64,000 nucleotides of DNA from Heloderma charlesbogerti (Eukaryota; Chordata; Lepidosauria; Squamata; Helodermatidae): the NCBI GenBank assembly GCA_026122225.1, contig JANEZZ010002248.1, forward strand, positions 124,001 through 188,000, given 5' to 3'. Position 1 is the first letter of the stretch. Each line of letters begins with the position of its first letter. Of the stretch, positions 22,508 through 33,608 are shown piece after piece. The translations under genes were made by a program, and so were the position numbers. The notes under the pieces were generated by a model. The model did not search any database and was not told the origin of the DNA. It was given only the letters and a program-made list of their open reading frames with translations.

Positions 22508-22681
22508 ATGCATGCATCACATTGTAAGATGTGTTTATTTCCTACCTTAGGAATATTAGAAACAGAGGGTGCAAATGCATTAGTAGAAAGAATTCCATCA
22601 GCTTCTGCTTCTGCCAATGGCAGATTGTTTCCTCTGGGCTTCATATGGGTGATCATCATGGATGAAATCTCATCCATAACA

Positions 22682-23010
22682 GGTTGAGTTTTCTACAGGG
22701 CACAGTCACAGAGCCTTCTCAGTGGTGGTCACTACCCTGAGAGAAATACAGTTGGCTCCATCTGTGACTGCTGTTTAAAAGAGCTTTTAAAACATACCTG
22801 TTCTCTCTGGCTTTTAATTGAGAAGGTTTTATGGCATTTGAAATTGTATTTTTATTTTAATTGGCTTATTTTAAAGTTGTTTACATTTATGGTGGTTTAA
22901 TAATTTCTTTGATATCCAGTTGTAACTTTTGTATATATTGCAAGTCCCCTTGGGAAAACCATGGTCTTGAAAGGCAGTTGAGAAATGTATTAAATATATT
23001 AAATAAACTA
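22682..23010 (+). mobile_element. L2-type LINE 3' end
   Basis: Text 'GAGCCTTCTCAGTGGTGGTC', 'AAGAGCTTTTAAAACATACC' and 'GGTCTTGAAAGGCAGTTGAG' followed by AAATATATTAAATAAA fits the end of an L2 ORF2 plus 3' UTR ('...FSVVVTTL...' region). No intact frame. Confidence 0.7.
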
Positions 23011-23170
23011 AGTAAAAATAAAAAGCCCAACTATTCTAGCATCTACTGGCTGCATCTTGCCTCCTCCACACCTGACCTGAGGAGAAGCCCTAGAGTACTT
23101 GAATCTTGCTATGCTAAAGGGCTATTGGCTATGAAACAAAATTCTCTTCCTGCCAAAAATGAAACAAAAT

Positions 23171-23286
23171 GACTGTGTTCACATTATTTAAGCCATGGTG
23201 GGTTGTAGTGCATGCTAGCCACCATTTTGAATGTGCAAGCTATGGCAGGCACACACCATGGCTTGACGTGTCATGTGAACCCAGGC
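23171..23286. mobile_element. palindromic MITE, unclassified
   Basis: Inverted halves: 'TGTGTTCACATTATTTAAGC' with 'CATGGTGGGTTG', against 'CACACACCATGGCTTGACGT' with 'CATGTGAACCCA'. Target duplication not resolved. Confidence 0.5.
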
Positions 23287-23610
23287 AAAATGGGTTATAC
23301 GAGGGTTAAACAACCCTCCCATAACCCTAGAACAACCCAGGCGGCCATGATCATGCAAACTGGCCCAGTGTACCTCTGCTCTTCTGGAGAGTAGATAACA
23401 AACATGGACTATACACAGGCCTAGGGAGCAGTTTAAGAGGAAAAGCTTTACACTGGACTCTAGATATTTAAGTCCATGCTGTGAGAGAGAATACTGGTTT
23501 ATTAATCCTGATTGAAGCTTTCAAGAACAGCAGCATTGTAGTATTGACTCAGTGTAGATGCAAAGCTACCCAACCTCCTGACCATGCTTGGAGGACTGAT
23601 GGGCTCCTGC

Positions 23611-24200
23611 TAGGGATGGCAGAGAATTCCGCCATGGACTCCAGTGAGGCCAGATTCTTTAGAATCCCGCCCCTCGGAGTCCGTGGCAGAATGGCCTCCC
23701 CCCCTGCCACCCTACAGAACCCCCCCAGGATGGACCTACCTGGTGGCGGATGCGGCGGCGGCTCCAGTGGCGGCTCCGGCGGCGGCTGAAGTGGCTGCTG
23801 AAGTGGTGGCAGCAGCGGCTCTGGCCACTGCCAGGCTGCTGCGGATGCAAATGGCGGCTGTCGTAGTGGCCGCCATTTGCGTTCCTACACTACACCATTT
23901 CCTGTTTTAGCCATGATAGGCTACGTAAATATTTATGTAGCCTATCATGGGCTAGCGTAGGGACGCAAATGGCGTCTCCTACGCAGGATGCCATTTGTGT
24001 CCGCAGCAGCCCGGCAGCGGCTGGAGGCCCCGCTGTGGGTTGTCCTGGCCGGCAACTCCGTGGACTGGCTGGGCAGGATTCCAGGGAGGGGAACGGATCG
24101 CCTCCCCCCCCCGTCAAGGATTCCAGGGGGAGGAACGGATTGCCTCCCCCCACCTGCAGACCCCAGCAGAGCCAGGTAAGTTGAGTTTCGTACACTCCTA
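23611..24200 (+). mobile_element. group A hairpin-array element with exact 8-bp duplication
   Basis: 590 bp, begins TAGGGATGGCAGAGAATTCC and ends TTTCGTACACTCCTA. Flanks are both GCTCCTGC (23603-23610 and 24201-24208). Hairpins: GCAAATGGCGGC... at 23847-23880, a 40-bp near-perfect palindrome at 23911-23950 around TACGTAAATATTTATGTA, and GCAAATGGCGTC/GATGCCATTTG at 23964-23998. ATGCAAAT occurs at 23846. Donor-like CAGGTAGGT is at 23734-23742 (minus) and CAGGTAAGT at 24173-24181 (plus). Confidence 0.96.
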
Positions 24201-24654
24201 GCTCCTGCACTCTTCTTCCCTCCACCTTCACGAGTGAATTCTGTCCCCCCTTCACTTTTGAAAGCTAACCATGCTTAGCATGACATGCACACCAGCCTTA
24301 ATGCTAATGCTAGTCACATTGGCCTACAGACCAGAGCTTGCAATTATGGTTAGAGGCAGGTTTGTAAACTCTGATCTGAGCTAACCCTGGTTGGGTTCAA
24401 AAAGGGAAGGGAGAGGAGAATTTTCCTGTAAGAAGGGAGGAGTGAGTGGGAGGGAATGCATAAGCCTGCAGGGTGCTCCTAATTTTCTAACCCTGGTTAG
24501 GACACCAGGCAGCATTACATCTTCACCAAGCCATATTCTTTAAATTTTAAAACAGGTTTCAATTGTTTTTTTGTTTGTTCGTTTGTTTTTTAATGCCACC
24601 ATATTTCAATTAGGGCCTCCCTGAGATTCTAATTTGTTAGCAAACTCACTGAAA
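24201..24654. other. no gene recognised
   Basis: Contains 'GCTAACCATGCTTAGCATG' and 'CTAACCCTGGTTAG' inverted motifs, possibly another old MITE. Not resolved. Confidence 0.4.
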
Positions 24655-24799
24655 TGAAACACATATTCCTTGGCCTCCAGATATTTTTCCCTACAACTCC
24701 CATCATCCCTCACCACCACTGACTATGCTAGCTAGGGCTGATGGGAGTTGTAGCCCAAAATATCTGGAGGGGTACAAGTTACCCACCCCTGCATTAAAT
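24655..24799. mobile_element. hAT-like palindromic MITE
   Basis: Inverted arms 'CTACAACTCCCATCATCCC' and 'GCTGATGGGAGTTGTAG'; right end 'ACCCACCCCTGCA'. Same family as 890-1024 and 26743-26862. Confidence 0.75.
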
Positions 24800-25087
24800 T
24801 ATCATTCCCTCTAATTGGAAACTCAGGTGGATGAGTGCCAACAGGTTTGGAGCCCAAATAGGGCTATGGAGAAAGCAGAGGGAGGTATCAGCATGTCTGG
24901 GAGAAGCCTAAGGTATACCTAAGTATAAAACTTAAAAAACAAACAAAGAGAGCAACCCCCCCCCCAAACATCCCAATGACCATTGAGCATGCTCAGTGGC
25001 CTCCAAGAGCCACAGAATGTTGACTTTCATTGGGGGAGGAGGGAAATGGAAAATCGGCAGAAGGGCAAAGGGGCAGGAAGAGTGAAT

Positions 25088-25690
25088 TTATTTATTAAAT
25101 TATTTTATTTATTTATTAAATTTATTAATCGCCCATCTGGCTGGTCACCCAGCCACTCTGGGCGATGTACAAGCATATAATAAAACAGTTTAAAACAATA
25201 AAATTCTACAATAAAAGCATTTTCTAAAATACCTAACCCACCCCAAATGCCTGCCTCAACAACCACGTTTTTAATGCACGGTGGAAGCTCATTAAAGAGG
25301 GGCCATGGTGGAGTTCCCTAGGGAGGGAGTTCCACAGAGTAGGGGGCACCACAGAAAAGGCCCTCTCCCTAGCCCCACCAGTCTAGCTGTCCTGGCTGAT
25401 GGGACAGAGAGAAGGCCATCCAAGGCTGATCTTGTTAAGTGGCCTGTCTGGTGTTGCTGGAGGCACTCCTTCAGATAGGCTGGGCCGCAACCATATAGGG
25501 TTTTAAAGGTCAAAACCAACACCTTGAATCTGGCCCAGAAAACAACTGGTAACCAGTGCAACTCCTTCAGCGCTGGAGTGATGTGATCTCGCCGGCGGCT
25601 GCCTTTAATCAGGTGAGCCGCCACGTTCTGTACCAGCTGCAACTTCCGAACCGTCTTCAAGGGTAACCCTACGTAGAGTGCATTACAGTT
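25088..25690 (-). mobile_element. L2-type LINE 3' region
   Basis: The minus strand encodes an L2-type C-terminal RT segment over 25292-25660: 'KLQLVQNVAAHLIKGSRRRD', 'HITPALKELHWLPV', 'FKVLVLTFKTLYGCGPAYL'. A 3' UTR follows with 'CATCGCCCAGAGTGGCTGGG' and a TAAT-rich tail. The frame lacks the catalytic part. A similar 3' piece lies at 40047-40400. Confidence 0.88.
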
Positions 25691-26742
25691 GCTCTGCTTG
25701 AGCCCCTTACAGCTTAAGAGAGCATGGCTAGCTGGCAGCTTAACAGGATACAGAAAGGCTCCTATTCATGTCCCACAGGTATATTGCATTGTATCTCAAC
25801 AGACTCTTGAGGGGTGCAGTAAGGGAACATCTTCCGACTTGTCACACAGGCCTCCAGAATTAGAAAACAATTCTTCTCTTTTGACTTGTGCTCATACCCC
25901 AATATAGAAAGAAACTTCCCCCTTAAAGCTCCCTTTTTCTTCTTTTCTTGCAACAAAGAAGAGTTTACCAGAATTGCACAAAGTTTAATATGAGATCTGA
26001 AGCCTCCTGTTGAATTTCTCAGCTGTAACATGCTCATTACTGAATATCATCAATACTTACCTTATATATTTGACTGTGTGGAACTCTGTGGAAGAACACC
26101 AGCAGAGGAAAAAAGTATTTAGTACCTCCAGAATGTGTAAACAGCTCTGTTGAGAGCACAACTGAGGCTCTGTTGTGCTATAACGCAGCAGAGCCAATAA
26201 AGTACAAAATGAGAAATCTCTGCCAAATGCGTAGAAAATGCAGACAATGTTGTGCCATTGCTTTTGATGACTGTTTATTATTTGCCACATAGTTTAGAAA
26301 GAGGAAGCCAAAAACTCTGCAATGCTTCCAAAGCAACAACAAATCTTTCCCCCACCATGTGTGTGTGTGTGTGTGTAAATTGCAGCTAAGTTATGCCTGC
26401 AGGGCTGTAACCATGACCCACATAGATCAAGTCTCTAAAATCTCTCCAAAAAAAAAAAAGCCAATACACATGCAAATATGACTGTTTACTCATTTCAGTT
26501 CATTGCTTTTGATCTGGTATAATTTTCCTTACATGATGGATTGAGGGTCTCTGTCGGGGCCCATTGGGGCATGCACTAGGCTGTGGAGCAGGGACACTAT
26601 ACTTGACTGGGTCAAGACCTGTTTTCACAGAAGCCACATCATGTGTATCCTTACAATAACCCAAACTACATGATGTCACTACACGGCATCTAGAATGGGA
26701 GTAAGGTTGCCTGGTCATCATCCGGAAACTTGCTCTGTTCCT
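25691..26742. other. no gene recognised
   Basis: Contains a (TG)n run at 26359-26376 and an A11 tract near 26449. No coding signal. Confidence 0.45.
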
Positions 26743-26862
26743 TTAAAATAGCCTTCCCCAACATGGTACCCTCCAGATATTTTGGGCTTATAGCATAGCC
26801 AATGATCAGGAGTCTTGGGAGTTCTAGTACAAAACTATCTGGAGGGCACCAGGTAAAGCTAT
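26743..26862. mobile_element. hAT-like palindromic MITE, diverged
   Basis: 'AGCCTTCCCCAACATGGTAC' with 'CCTCCAGATATTTTGGG' on the left and 'CTGGAGGGCACCAGGTAAAG' on the right. Same family as 890-1024. Confidence 0.7.
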
Positions 26863-26950
26863 CAGTCAGTGCAGATCACAGCAGCCATGGCTTCCCCTCC
26901 ATGTTCCTTCCCCAGTCCTTTCATCCCTGCTGGCAGGTGGCTCCAGTTTT

Positions 26951-27116
26951 GAGGGGCTGTGATTCCATTCTGGGTTTTAGTTAGAACCAGCCAGAGTTCT
27001 AAAGGTGTTATCCAAGGTGCTGAGCTCTATCCCCAAAATGGGTTCAGGGCCTTGGATAGCAACTTTAGAGTTCTGGCTGGTTCTAAGCAAAAGCCAGAAT
27101 GGAATCACCGCCCCTC
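26951..27116. mobile_element. 166-bp foldback MITE
   Basis: Left end GAGGGGCTGTGATTCCATTC, right end GAATGGAATCACCGCCCCTC. Arms of about 65 bp ('AACCAGCCAGAGTTCTAAAG' and 'CTTTAGAGTTCTGGCTGGTT') surround a short centre at 27021-27046. Flanking duplication not obvious. Confidence 0.8.
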
Positions 27117-27152
27117 TGGAACTGGGGCCACCAGCCTCCACTGCCTTTCATC

Positions 27153-27641
27153 TGGGGTGTAGGAAACCCCACTTACCTGGCTCCACTGAGTTCCACGGGT
27201 GGGGGGAGGCGATCCAGTCCTCCCCCTGGAATCCCTGATGGAGGGGAGGCGATCCGGTCCTCCCTCCCGGAATCCTGCCCGGCCGGCTGTGCTCCGCAGC
27301 CAGTCCGCGGAGCCGCCAGCCGGGCCGATGTGCAGCAGGGGCCCCATCCACTGCCGGGCTGCTGCTGACGCAAATGGCATCCTGTGTAGCCGTGATAGGC
27401 TACGTAAATATTTACATAGCCTATCACAGCAAAAGCAGGGATCCCCGCCATTTGCAGCCGCAGCAGCCTAGAAGATGACCTGGAGCTGCCGCCGGAGCCG
27501 CCGCCACATCTGCTGCCAGGTACGTCCATTCTGGAGGGGGATGGCGGGGGGGTGAGGCCGTTCCGCCACGGATTCCGGGGGAGCAGATTCTTTAGAATCT
27601 GGCCTCACTGGAGTCCGTGGCAGAATTCTGCAACATCCCTA
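27153..27641 (-). mobile_element. group A hairpin-array element
   Basis: 489 bp. The left end TGGGGTGTAGGAAACCCC has lost one A of the terminus and the right end is CTGCAACATCCCTA. Flanks are CTTTCATC (27145-27152) and CTTTCATT (27642-27649), 7 of 8. A 36-bp near-perfect palindrome lies at 27392-27427 (TAGGCTACGTAAATA core) with GCAAATGGC boxes on both sides. Donor-like CAGGTAAGT is at 27171-27179 (minus) and CAGGTACGT at 27517-27525 (plus). Confidence 0.94.
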
Positions 27642-29129
27642 CTTTCATTCACCACCATCTGCCACCTGCCATAGTAAGCAGAACACAAGATGCTCCACAC
27701 AACATGTTAGACAGACGGGGCTTAGACAAAAGTACCAGGGGAAAGTGGAAAGAAATATCAAGTAATTTTTTAATGGGACAGACCAACATCTTTGGGTTGT
27801 GACCAGGCAACACAAACTAGCAACGGACATCTTGTTCATATCTAAGGGCCTCTCTATTTCTGCACAGTGGTATAGGATCTGTACACAAACACACACCATC
27901 CAGATTTCCCTACACAATCCAATCCCCGCACACAATCCCCCTACCAGATGATGAGGTCCTATAATAAAATTGGTGTCCCTGCTCTGGAGGCTCACAGTTT
28001 TGGAGCATGAGCACTTCTGAAAAGTTCCCCTCAGAGGTGCATTAGCAGGGGTACTTTATTTTTCCACAATGCACATGATCTAACTGCAGGTTCTTCAAGT
28101 GGCTGCCACATGTGCCCCATGGTTGAGCGAATTGACACTAGTTGATGGTTTATTACCAACTGACTTTCACAAGGGTATTCGAAAAGATGGTCATAAATAC
28201 AAATGCCACTATTAACATCATACATATGAATGCCACTGTTCTCACTGTTTGAAGTAGTTCAGCCCTTGGTTGAACAAGAATTAGGAAAAACTGTATTTTT
28301 ATTCTCCAGTCTTCCAATAATCTGATTTATTACTCTCATTAAAGCAGTATTTACTGACCTTATACAAAGCTAAAACATCTCTTTAGCCACATGATTTCTA
28401 AAAGATTCACCCCGAAATGAACTTGTAAGAAGCCACTCACTCACTGAGCAAGAAAGCAGTAAAACTGTGGCCATGATGAAATGGCAGAAACTGTTTTGCA
28501 AGCGGGTTGCAGAATTGCTCTCTATTTAATTAACTTGCTCCACAAAATATTAGATTTTACTTTCTAGCTAAATGAGATCTTATGCTCAATACATTCTACA
28601 ACTGAAATTAACCATTCAGTAAAAACAAAATAGGACACAAATTATATACTTCATTGTACAATAGCATAGCAAGGCAATTTAAGTTTTTCCTATTAAAAAC
28701 ACACACCCAACTTCCATTTACTATTGTGAGTATGTGGATGTTTAAAACTGATTTGCTTACTGACTGTATTTTACATACACTGTAATTTTAAATCAACCTC
28801 TACAAAACTTTCAACATCCTTTGACATCTTTGGTTATTCTACTTCCTCTTATAATGTAATATCTTCCTAATCAAAGAAAAAGTAGAGCCTTTCCTTTGCT
28901 TATTTTTCATATATGACACCAGGAATAAATAAACAGGATTCTAAGTCAAGTCAAATTCCACAGATTTTCTAATCTTTAATTTGTGTGATTAGTGATTCAA
29001 GCACACTAGAATCTGCACCTCGTGGATCAAAATGGAATGACATTGCCATCACTGCATATGGTTACCGCCATCTTCTCCAACACAATGGATCTGTCTGGTT
29101 TGATATTTTTACAAGACTTTTAAGGAGAT
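27642..29129. other. no gene; AT-rich unassigned sequence
   Basis: 28240-28980 is AT-rich and free of recognisable repeats. No coding signal. Confidence 0.45.
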
Positions 29130-29899
29130 ATGCCCTAACCCCAGCGCCAGCTTGTCTGGCTGAAAGGGGGGGGCCATTGCAGGCGGGTGGGTGACATGAC
29201 ACAGGGGCCTCTGATTGGTGCTCCCCAGTGGCACCACCATGCAAGGAGGGGCAGGCTGAGTTGCCTTAAACTCAGCCCCCCCCCCAATCTCAGCTCTCTG
29301 GCTCGAAGCAGCTCCCCCCCACCCTCCCCTAAGCAGTGTGGGTTTCTTGCTGGTTGCCCTTTGGGAGCCATGTAGGAATTTTTTTGGCTCACAGTTCGAT
29401 TGGCCTATTACTGTGAGTCTTTTTTGCCTACGTCACACTGTTTTGCGGGTCAAGTGTGTCCTGTAAGGGAATACGGTCTATATCATCGGTCACATTCCAG
29501 TTGGCGGCTAGGACGGGCAAAACAGGAAAGTAGCGATGGTGTGCATGCAGAGGCACCTTATGGTGACAGGTGACGCCTGAGGCCTCCCGAACGGGTTGTG
29601 CGGCTCGGCGGGGGGATAAGGGTTGCCTGGGAGACCAACCCTACTCACTCACCCAGGTGTTGTGCGGCACTGGGTTGGGAGTGACACCGGAAGGTCTACC
29701 TCCCCCAGAAGGGGCAGTCTGGAGGGATGGCGAGATCACCATCTGGGTGTGTTTTCGCCCAAGAAGTGCCAGCTAGCCGCTGACACAGTTAGATGCCCGT
29801 CCTAGTTACCCCTTTGCAGGTATTTCAATAAATGTGGCCCAGTTTTTAACACAAGCTTGTTGTCTGCATCTTAACCCATCTCCGCTCGCAATTACTTTA
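29130..29899 (+). mobile_element. LTR-like segment (possible solo LTR plus adjoining internal sequence)
   Basis: 29371 onward looks like an LTR: it begins TGTAGGAATTTTTTTGG, carries a polyadenylation-type AATAAA at 29828, and has a GT-rich run before 'CATCTCCGCTCGCA'. The upstream part has a purine tract GAAAGGGGGGGG (29162-29173), such as a polypurine tract. A MITE at 29900 abuts the right side. No 5-bp duplication and no second LTR were found, so the boundaries and class (Ty3/gypsy or retroviral) are open. Confidence 0.45.
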
Positions 29900-29988
29900 C
29901 AGTGCAATCCTGTAGATGTCTAATCAGAACAAAGTCCCATTACATTCAATAGGACTTAAACCAGGTAAGTGGATATGGGATTGCAGCC
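29900..29988. mobile_element. PIF/Harbinger-like MITE with TTA target
   Basis: Left CAGTGCAATCCTGTAG, right ATGGGATTGCAGCC, flanked by TTA at 29897-29899 and 29989-29991. The centre has the 'AGTCCCATTACATTCAATAG'-type palindrome shared with 50653 and 62960. Confidence 0.75.
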
Positions 29989-30128
29989 TTAGTTAAGTTA
30001 CATTGCAATTAACTTATTTTCAGCATTTTAATATGTTTCTGTACAAAGGTGGCAAACAAGTATACATGAAAGAAAATAATAAGCCAAAACTGACAAGTTG
30101 AAGTTAATGTAAAACAGCCTCATGTTGT

Positions 30129-30173
30129 AAAACAAACAAATAAACAAACACAAACAAACAAACAAAAAGCAAA

Positions 30174-30213
<40 letters not shown>
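30129..30213. repeat. (AAAC)n(AAAG)n microsatellite
   Basis: AAAC-type tetranucleotides to about 30168, then pure AAAG repeats. Confidence 0.95.
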
Positions 30214-30309
30214 CATTCAAATGCAAACAGCAGCAATCAGGACCCTATTTTTTAAGCCTACCAACGCCTGCTTTTTTAAAAAAAAAAAGGTCTTGACAGC
30301 CTAAAAGCT

Positions 30310-30559
30310 GAATTTCCATCAGGGGTTTGTCAGGCCTCATCTTTGCAGGTCTTCAAGAAAGCTCTGAAGACCCACCTGTCCCTGGCTTTCCCTTAAGTTG
30401 GGCCCATTGGCTTTTATTGGTAAAATTAGTTTTTAATGATTTAAATTAACAATCTTTGTTTTATGGATTTTTTTGAAACATGTTTCCATGGGACTTTTTA
30501 ACTGTATCCACTGCATGAGGTTTTTACCTTGTATACCAGCCTTGAGAGGGTTCCATCCT
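30310..30559 (+). mobile_element. L2-type LINE 3' end
   Basis: 'CAGGTCTTCAAGAAAGCTCT', 'GAAGACCCACCTGTCCCTGG' and 'GTATACCAGCCTTGAGAGG' follow the order of an L2 ORF2 end and 3' UTR. A group B element starts directly in it at 30560. Confidence 0.65.
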
Positions 30560-31737
30560 TAGGGATGGGAGAATGAGCGACCTTTGAGATGGTCACAATT
30601 CTTTGAACGTCAGCTCGCTGCTCGTATCTCCTTGACTTGCGCTCGCATTTGTGACCACTGTTCATTTTGAGTGAATGGGAAAATTGCACAAAACAAACAG
30701 TTCTCAAATGTGAAAGTTGTGCAAACAATTCTCAAATGTGTGCAAATTTTAGGGGTGGACGAAAGTCACTTACCTGTCCTCGAAGGCCGATTCGCGGTGG
30801 GGGGGAGCGCTTCGCTGCTCCCCCCGCGAAGTTCAGGCCGGGGGGGGGAGGCTTCCCGCCTTGCCCGGCCGAAATTCAGGCCGGGGGGGAGGCTTCCCGC
30901 CTCGCCCGGCCAAAATTCAGGCCGGGGAGGAGGCGCCTCTCCTCGCCCAGCCGCAAATGCGAAAGTTAAAAAAAAACAAAAAACCGCTCCTTGATAGGCT
31001 ACGTGACGATTCACGTAGCCTATCACGGCTAGATCTGCAAAGTCAGCCATGATAGGCTATGTTAATCGTCACGTAGCCTATCACGGGTGACTTTAAAAAA
31101 AAAAAAGCACGTACGCAAATGGCGGCCCCCATAGGGAGCCGCCATTCGCGTTCCTTATTTAGTGGCTGTAGTCTGCGTAAATGTTTACGTAGACTACGGC
31201 GAAAATAAGGGCAACGCAAATAGCGTTGCCCTTATTTTTGCCGTAGTCTACGTTAACATTTACGTAGACTACAGCCACTAAATAAGGAACGCGAATGGCG
31301 GCTCCCTATGGGGGCCGCCATTATCCGTACACTCTTTTTTCTTTTTTTTTTTAAGTCACCCGTGATAGGCTACGTGACAATTCACATAGCCTATCACGGC
31401 TGACTTTGCAGCCTATCACAGCTACTTTCGTCACGTAGCCTATCAGGGGGCGTTTGTTTGTTTTTTTCTTTCATTACAATGGCGGCGGCGGCGGCCAGTC
31501 AAAAGACCGGCTGCCACTCCCGCCTCGCTTGAACACCCGCCGAACCGCCAGCCGGACCAGCCACCGGGAGGGACATTCGCAAAAGGTAAGTCCCGTCCCG
31601 GGGGGGGGAGGGGGGCGGGGGGGGCGGAGGATTTCTCTCCGAAACTTGTTCGGGGGGCCGAACGCGTTGGCGCTCGGCCCCCCAAAGTTTCGGGGAGAAA
31701 TTCTCCGCCATCCCTAGCAAATTTCCAAAAATGTGTA
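30560..31737. mobile_element. group B hAT-like element, broken, host of a group A insertion
   Basis: Left end TAGGGATGGGAGAATGAGC. The AT-rich interior ('TCTCAAATGTGTGCAAATTT') is split by the element at 30750-31716 and resumes with 'CCAAAAATGTGTATTG' before stopping at the CR1 at about 31738. Its right terminus is missing. Confidence 0.65.
30750..31716 (-). mobile_element. group A hairpin-array element, 967 bp, exact 8-bp duplication
   Basis: Begins TAGGGGTGGACGAAAGTCAC and ends TTCTCCGCCATCCCTA. Flanks are both GCAAATTT (30742-30749 and 31717-31724). Order: CpG-rich left part with a ~45-bp tandem repeat (CAGGCCGGGG units, about 30835-30950); a central foldback (30990-31447) made of paired TAGGCTACGTGACGAT, GCAAATGGCGGCCCCC and TAGTCTACGTAAATG hairpins around a centre near 31222; then a GCGGCGGCGGC block and a TCCCCGAAACTT-type right end. 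Donor-like CAGGTAAGT (30768-30776, minus) and AAGGTAAGT (31583-31591, plus) point outward. Very rich in CpG, hence probably young. Confidence 0.96.
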
Positions 31738-31937
31738 TTGCTCTAACAGTCAGGAAGGAATCTGGCTTCCTGTAACTTGAGCCCGTTATTCCATGTCCTG
31801 CACTCTGGGATGATCGAGAAGAGATCCTGGACTTCCTCTCTGTGACAACCTTTTAATTACTTGAGGAGTGCTATCATATCTCCCCTCAGTCTTCTCTTCC
31901 CAAGGCTAAACATGCCCAGTTCTTTCAGTCTCTCCTC

Positions 31938-33062
31938 CTAGGGCTTTGTTTCCAGTCCCCTGATCATCTTTGTTGCCCTCCTCTGAACCCTCTCCAGTTC
32001 GTCTGCATCCTTCTTAAAGTGTGGTGCCCAGAACTGGACACAGTACTGAAGATGAGGCCTAACCAGTGCTGAGTGGAGGGGAACTAGTGCTTCCCGGGAT
32101 TTGGAAGCTATACTTCTATTAATGTAGCCCAAAATAGCATTTGCCATTTTTGCAGCTACATCACATTATTGGCTCATGTTTAGCTTGTGATCTACAACAA
32201 TTCCAAGATCCTTCTTTTTTGTAGTATTGTTGAGCCAAGAATCCCGCATCTTGTAATTGTGCATTTGGTTTCTTTTTCCTAGGGGCAAAACTTGGCAAAA
32301 CTTGGTCTTCCAAGTTATTAGCTAACCCACCCAATTTTGTGTCATCTGCAAATCTGATAAGCATTCCCTGCACCTCCTCCTCCAAGTCATTAATAAAAAT
32401 GTTGAAGAGCACTGGGCCCAGGACTGAGCCTGTGGTATCCCACTCATTATCTCTCCCCAGTTTGAGAAGATCCCATTGATAAGCACTCTCTGAGACTGAT
32501 TCTGTAGCCAACTGTGGATCCACTTGACAGTTGTTTCATCTAGCCCACTTTTGGCTAGTTTGCTCAGCAGGATATCATGGGGCACTTTGTCGAAAGCTTT
32601 GCTGACTTTGAGATATATTATATCCACAGCATTCCCACAGTCCACAAGGGAGGTTACCTGATCAAAACATGAAATCAGATTCGTCTGGCAGGATTTGTTC
32701 TTGTCAAATCCATGTTGGCTTCAAGTAATCACTGCATTGTTTTCAAGGTGCTTCCAGATGGATTGCTTTATAATCTGCTCCAGAATTTTCCCAGGGACTG
32801 ATGTCAGACTGAGTGATCTGTAGTTCCTAGGTTTCTCCTTTTTGCCCTTTTTGAAGATAGGGACAACATTAGCCCTCCTCCAATCATCTGGCACTTGACC
32901 CATCCTCCATGATTTCTCAAAGATATTAGACAGTGGTTCTGAGAGTTCTTCTGCCAGTTCCTTTATTACTCTAGGATGCAGTTCACCTGGCCCTGGAGAT
33001 TTGAACTCATTCAAAGTAATTCGGTGTTCCTTGACCATATGCCTATCGATCTCAAGCTGCAA
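31938..33062 (-). pseudogene. CR1 reverse transcriptase domain, frameshifted
   Basis: Seen on the minus strand in order: 'SPGPGELHPRVIKELAEEL', 'WRRANVVPIFKKGKKEKPRN', 'YRSLSLTSVPGKILEQII', 'DIIYLKVSKAFDKVPHDILL' (palm motif A, with V for the usual D), '[17 protein letters not shown]', '[11 protein letters not shown]' (catalytic FADD), and '[20 protein letters not shown]' with '[19 protein letters not shown]'. At least three frame changes separate these blocks. Confidence 0.93.
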
Positions 33063-33608
33063 TCCTACTCCTTCAGCCTGTACTTCGCCTTTGCCAGGGG
33101 GGTCATAGACCCTCCTTCAGGAGAAGACTGAGCTGAAGTAGGAACTGAGCACTTCTGTCTTTTCTTGATCATCCGTTATCATTTCGCCATCCTTATTTAA
33201 CAGTTGAACCACCATTTCTTTCCTCTGTCTTTTACTATGCACATATCTGAAGAAAGTCTTTTTGTTGCCTTTAGCATCCCTCACTAACCTCAGCTCGTTC
33301 TCTTCTCAGATTTAGCCTTCCTGATGCCATCCCTGCAATTCTGTGCTACCTGCCTGTACTCTTCTTTTGTAGCTTGGCCTTCCTTCCACTTCCTAAATGT
33401 GTTGTTTGTTTGTTTATTTGTTTGTTTGTTTTCAGGTCATCTCTAAGCTTTTTGTGAAGCCACATTGGCTTCTTCTGTTGTCTTCCACCTTTTTTTTCTT
33501 GTTGGAATTGTTTGTGATTGTGCTTTTAGAATTTCCTTTTTAAAAAACTCCCACCCATCTTGGACTTCTTTTCTCATTAGAGTCACTTGACTCGCTTGCC
33601 ATGGGACC

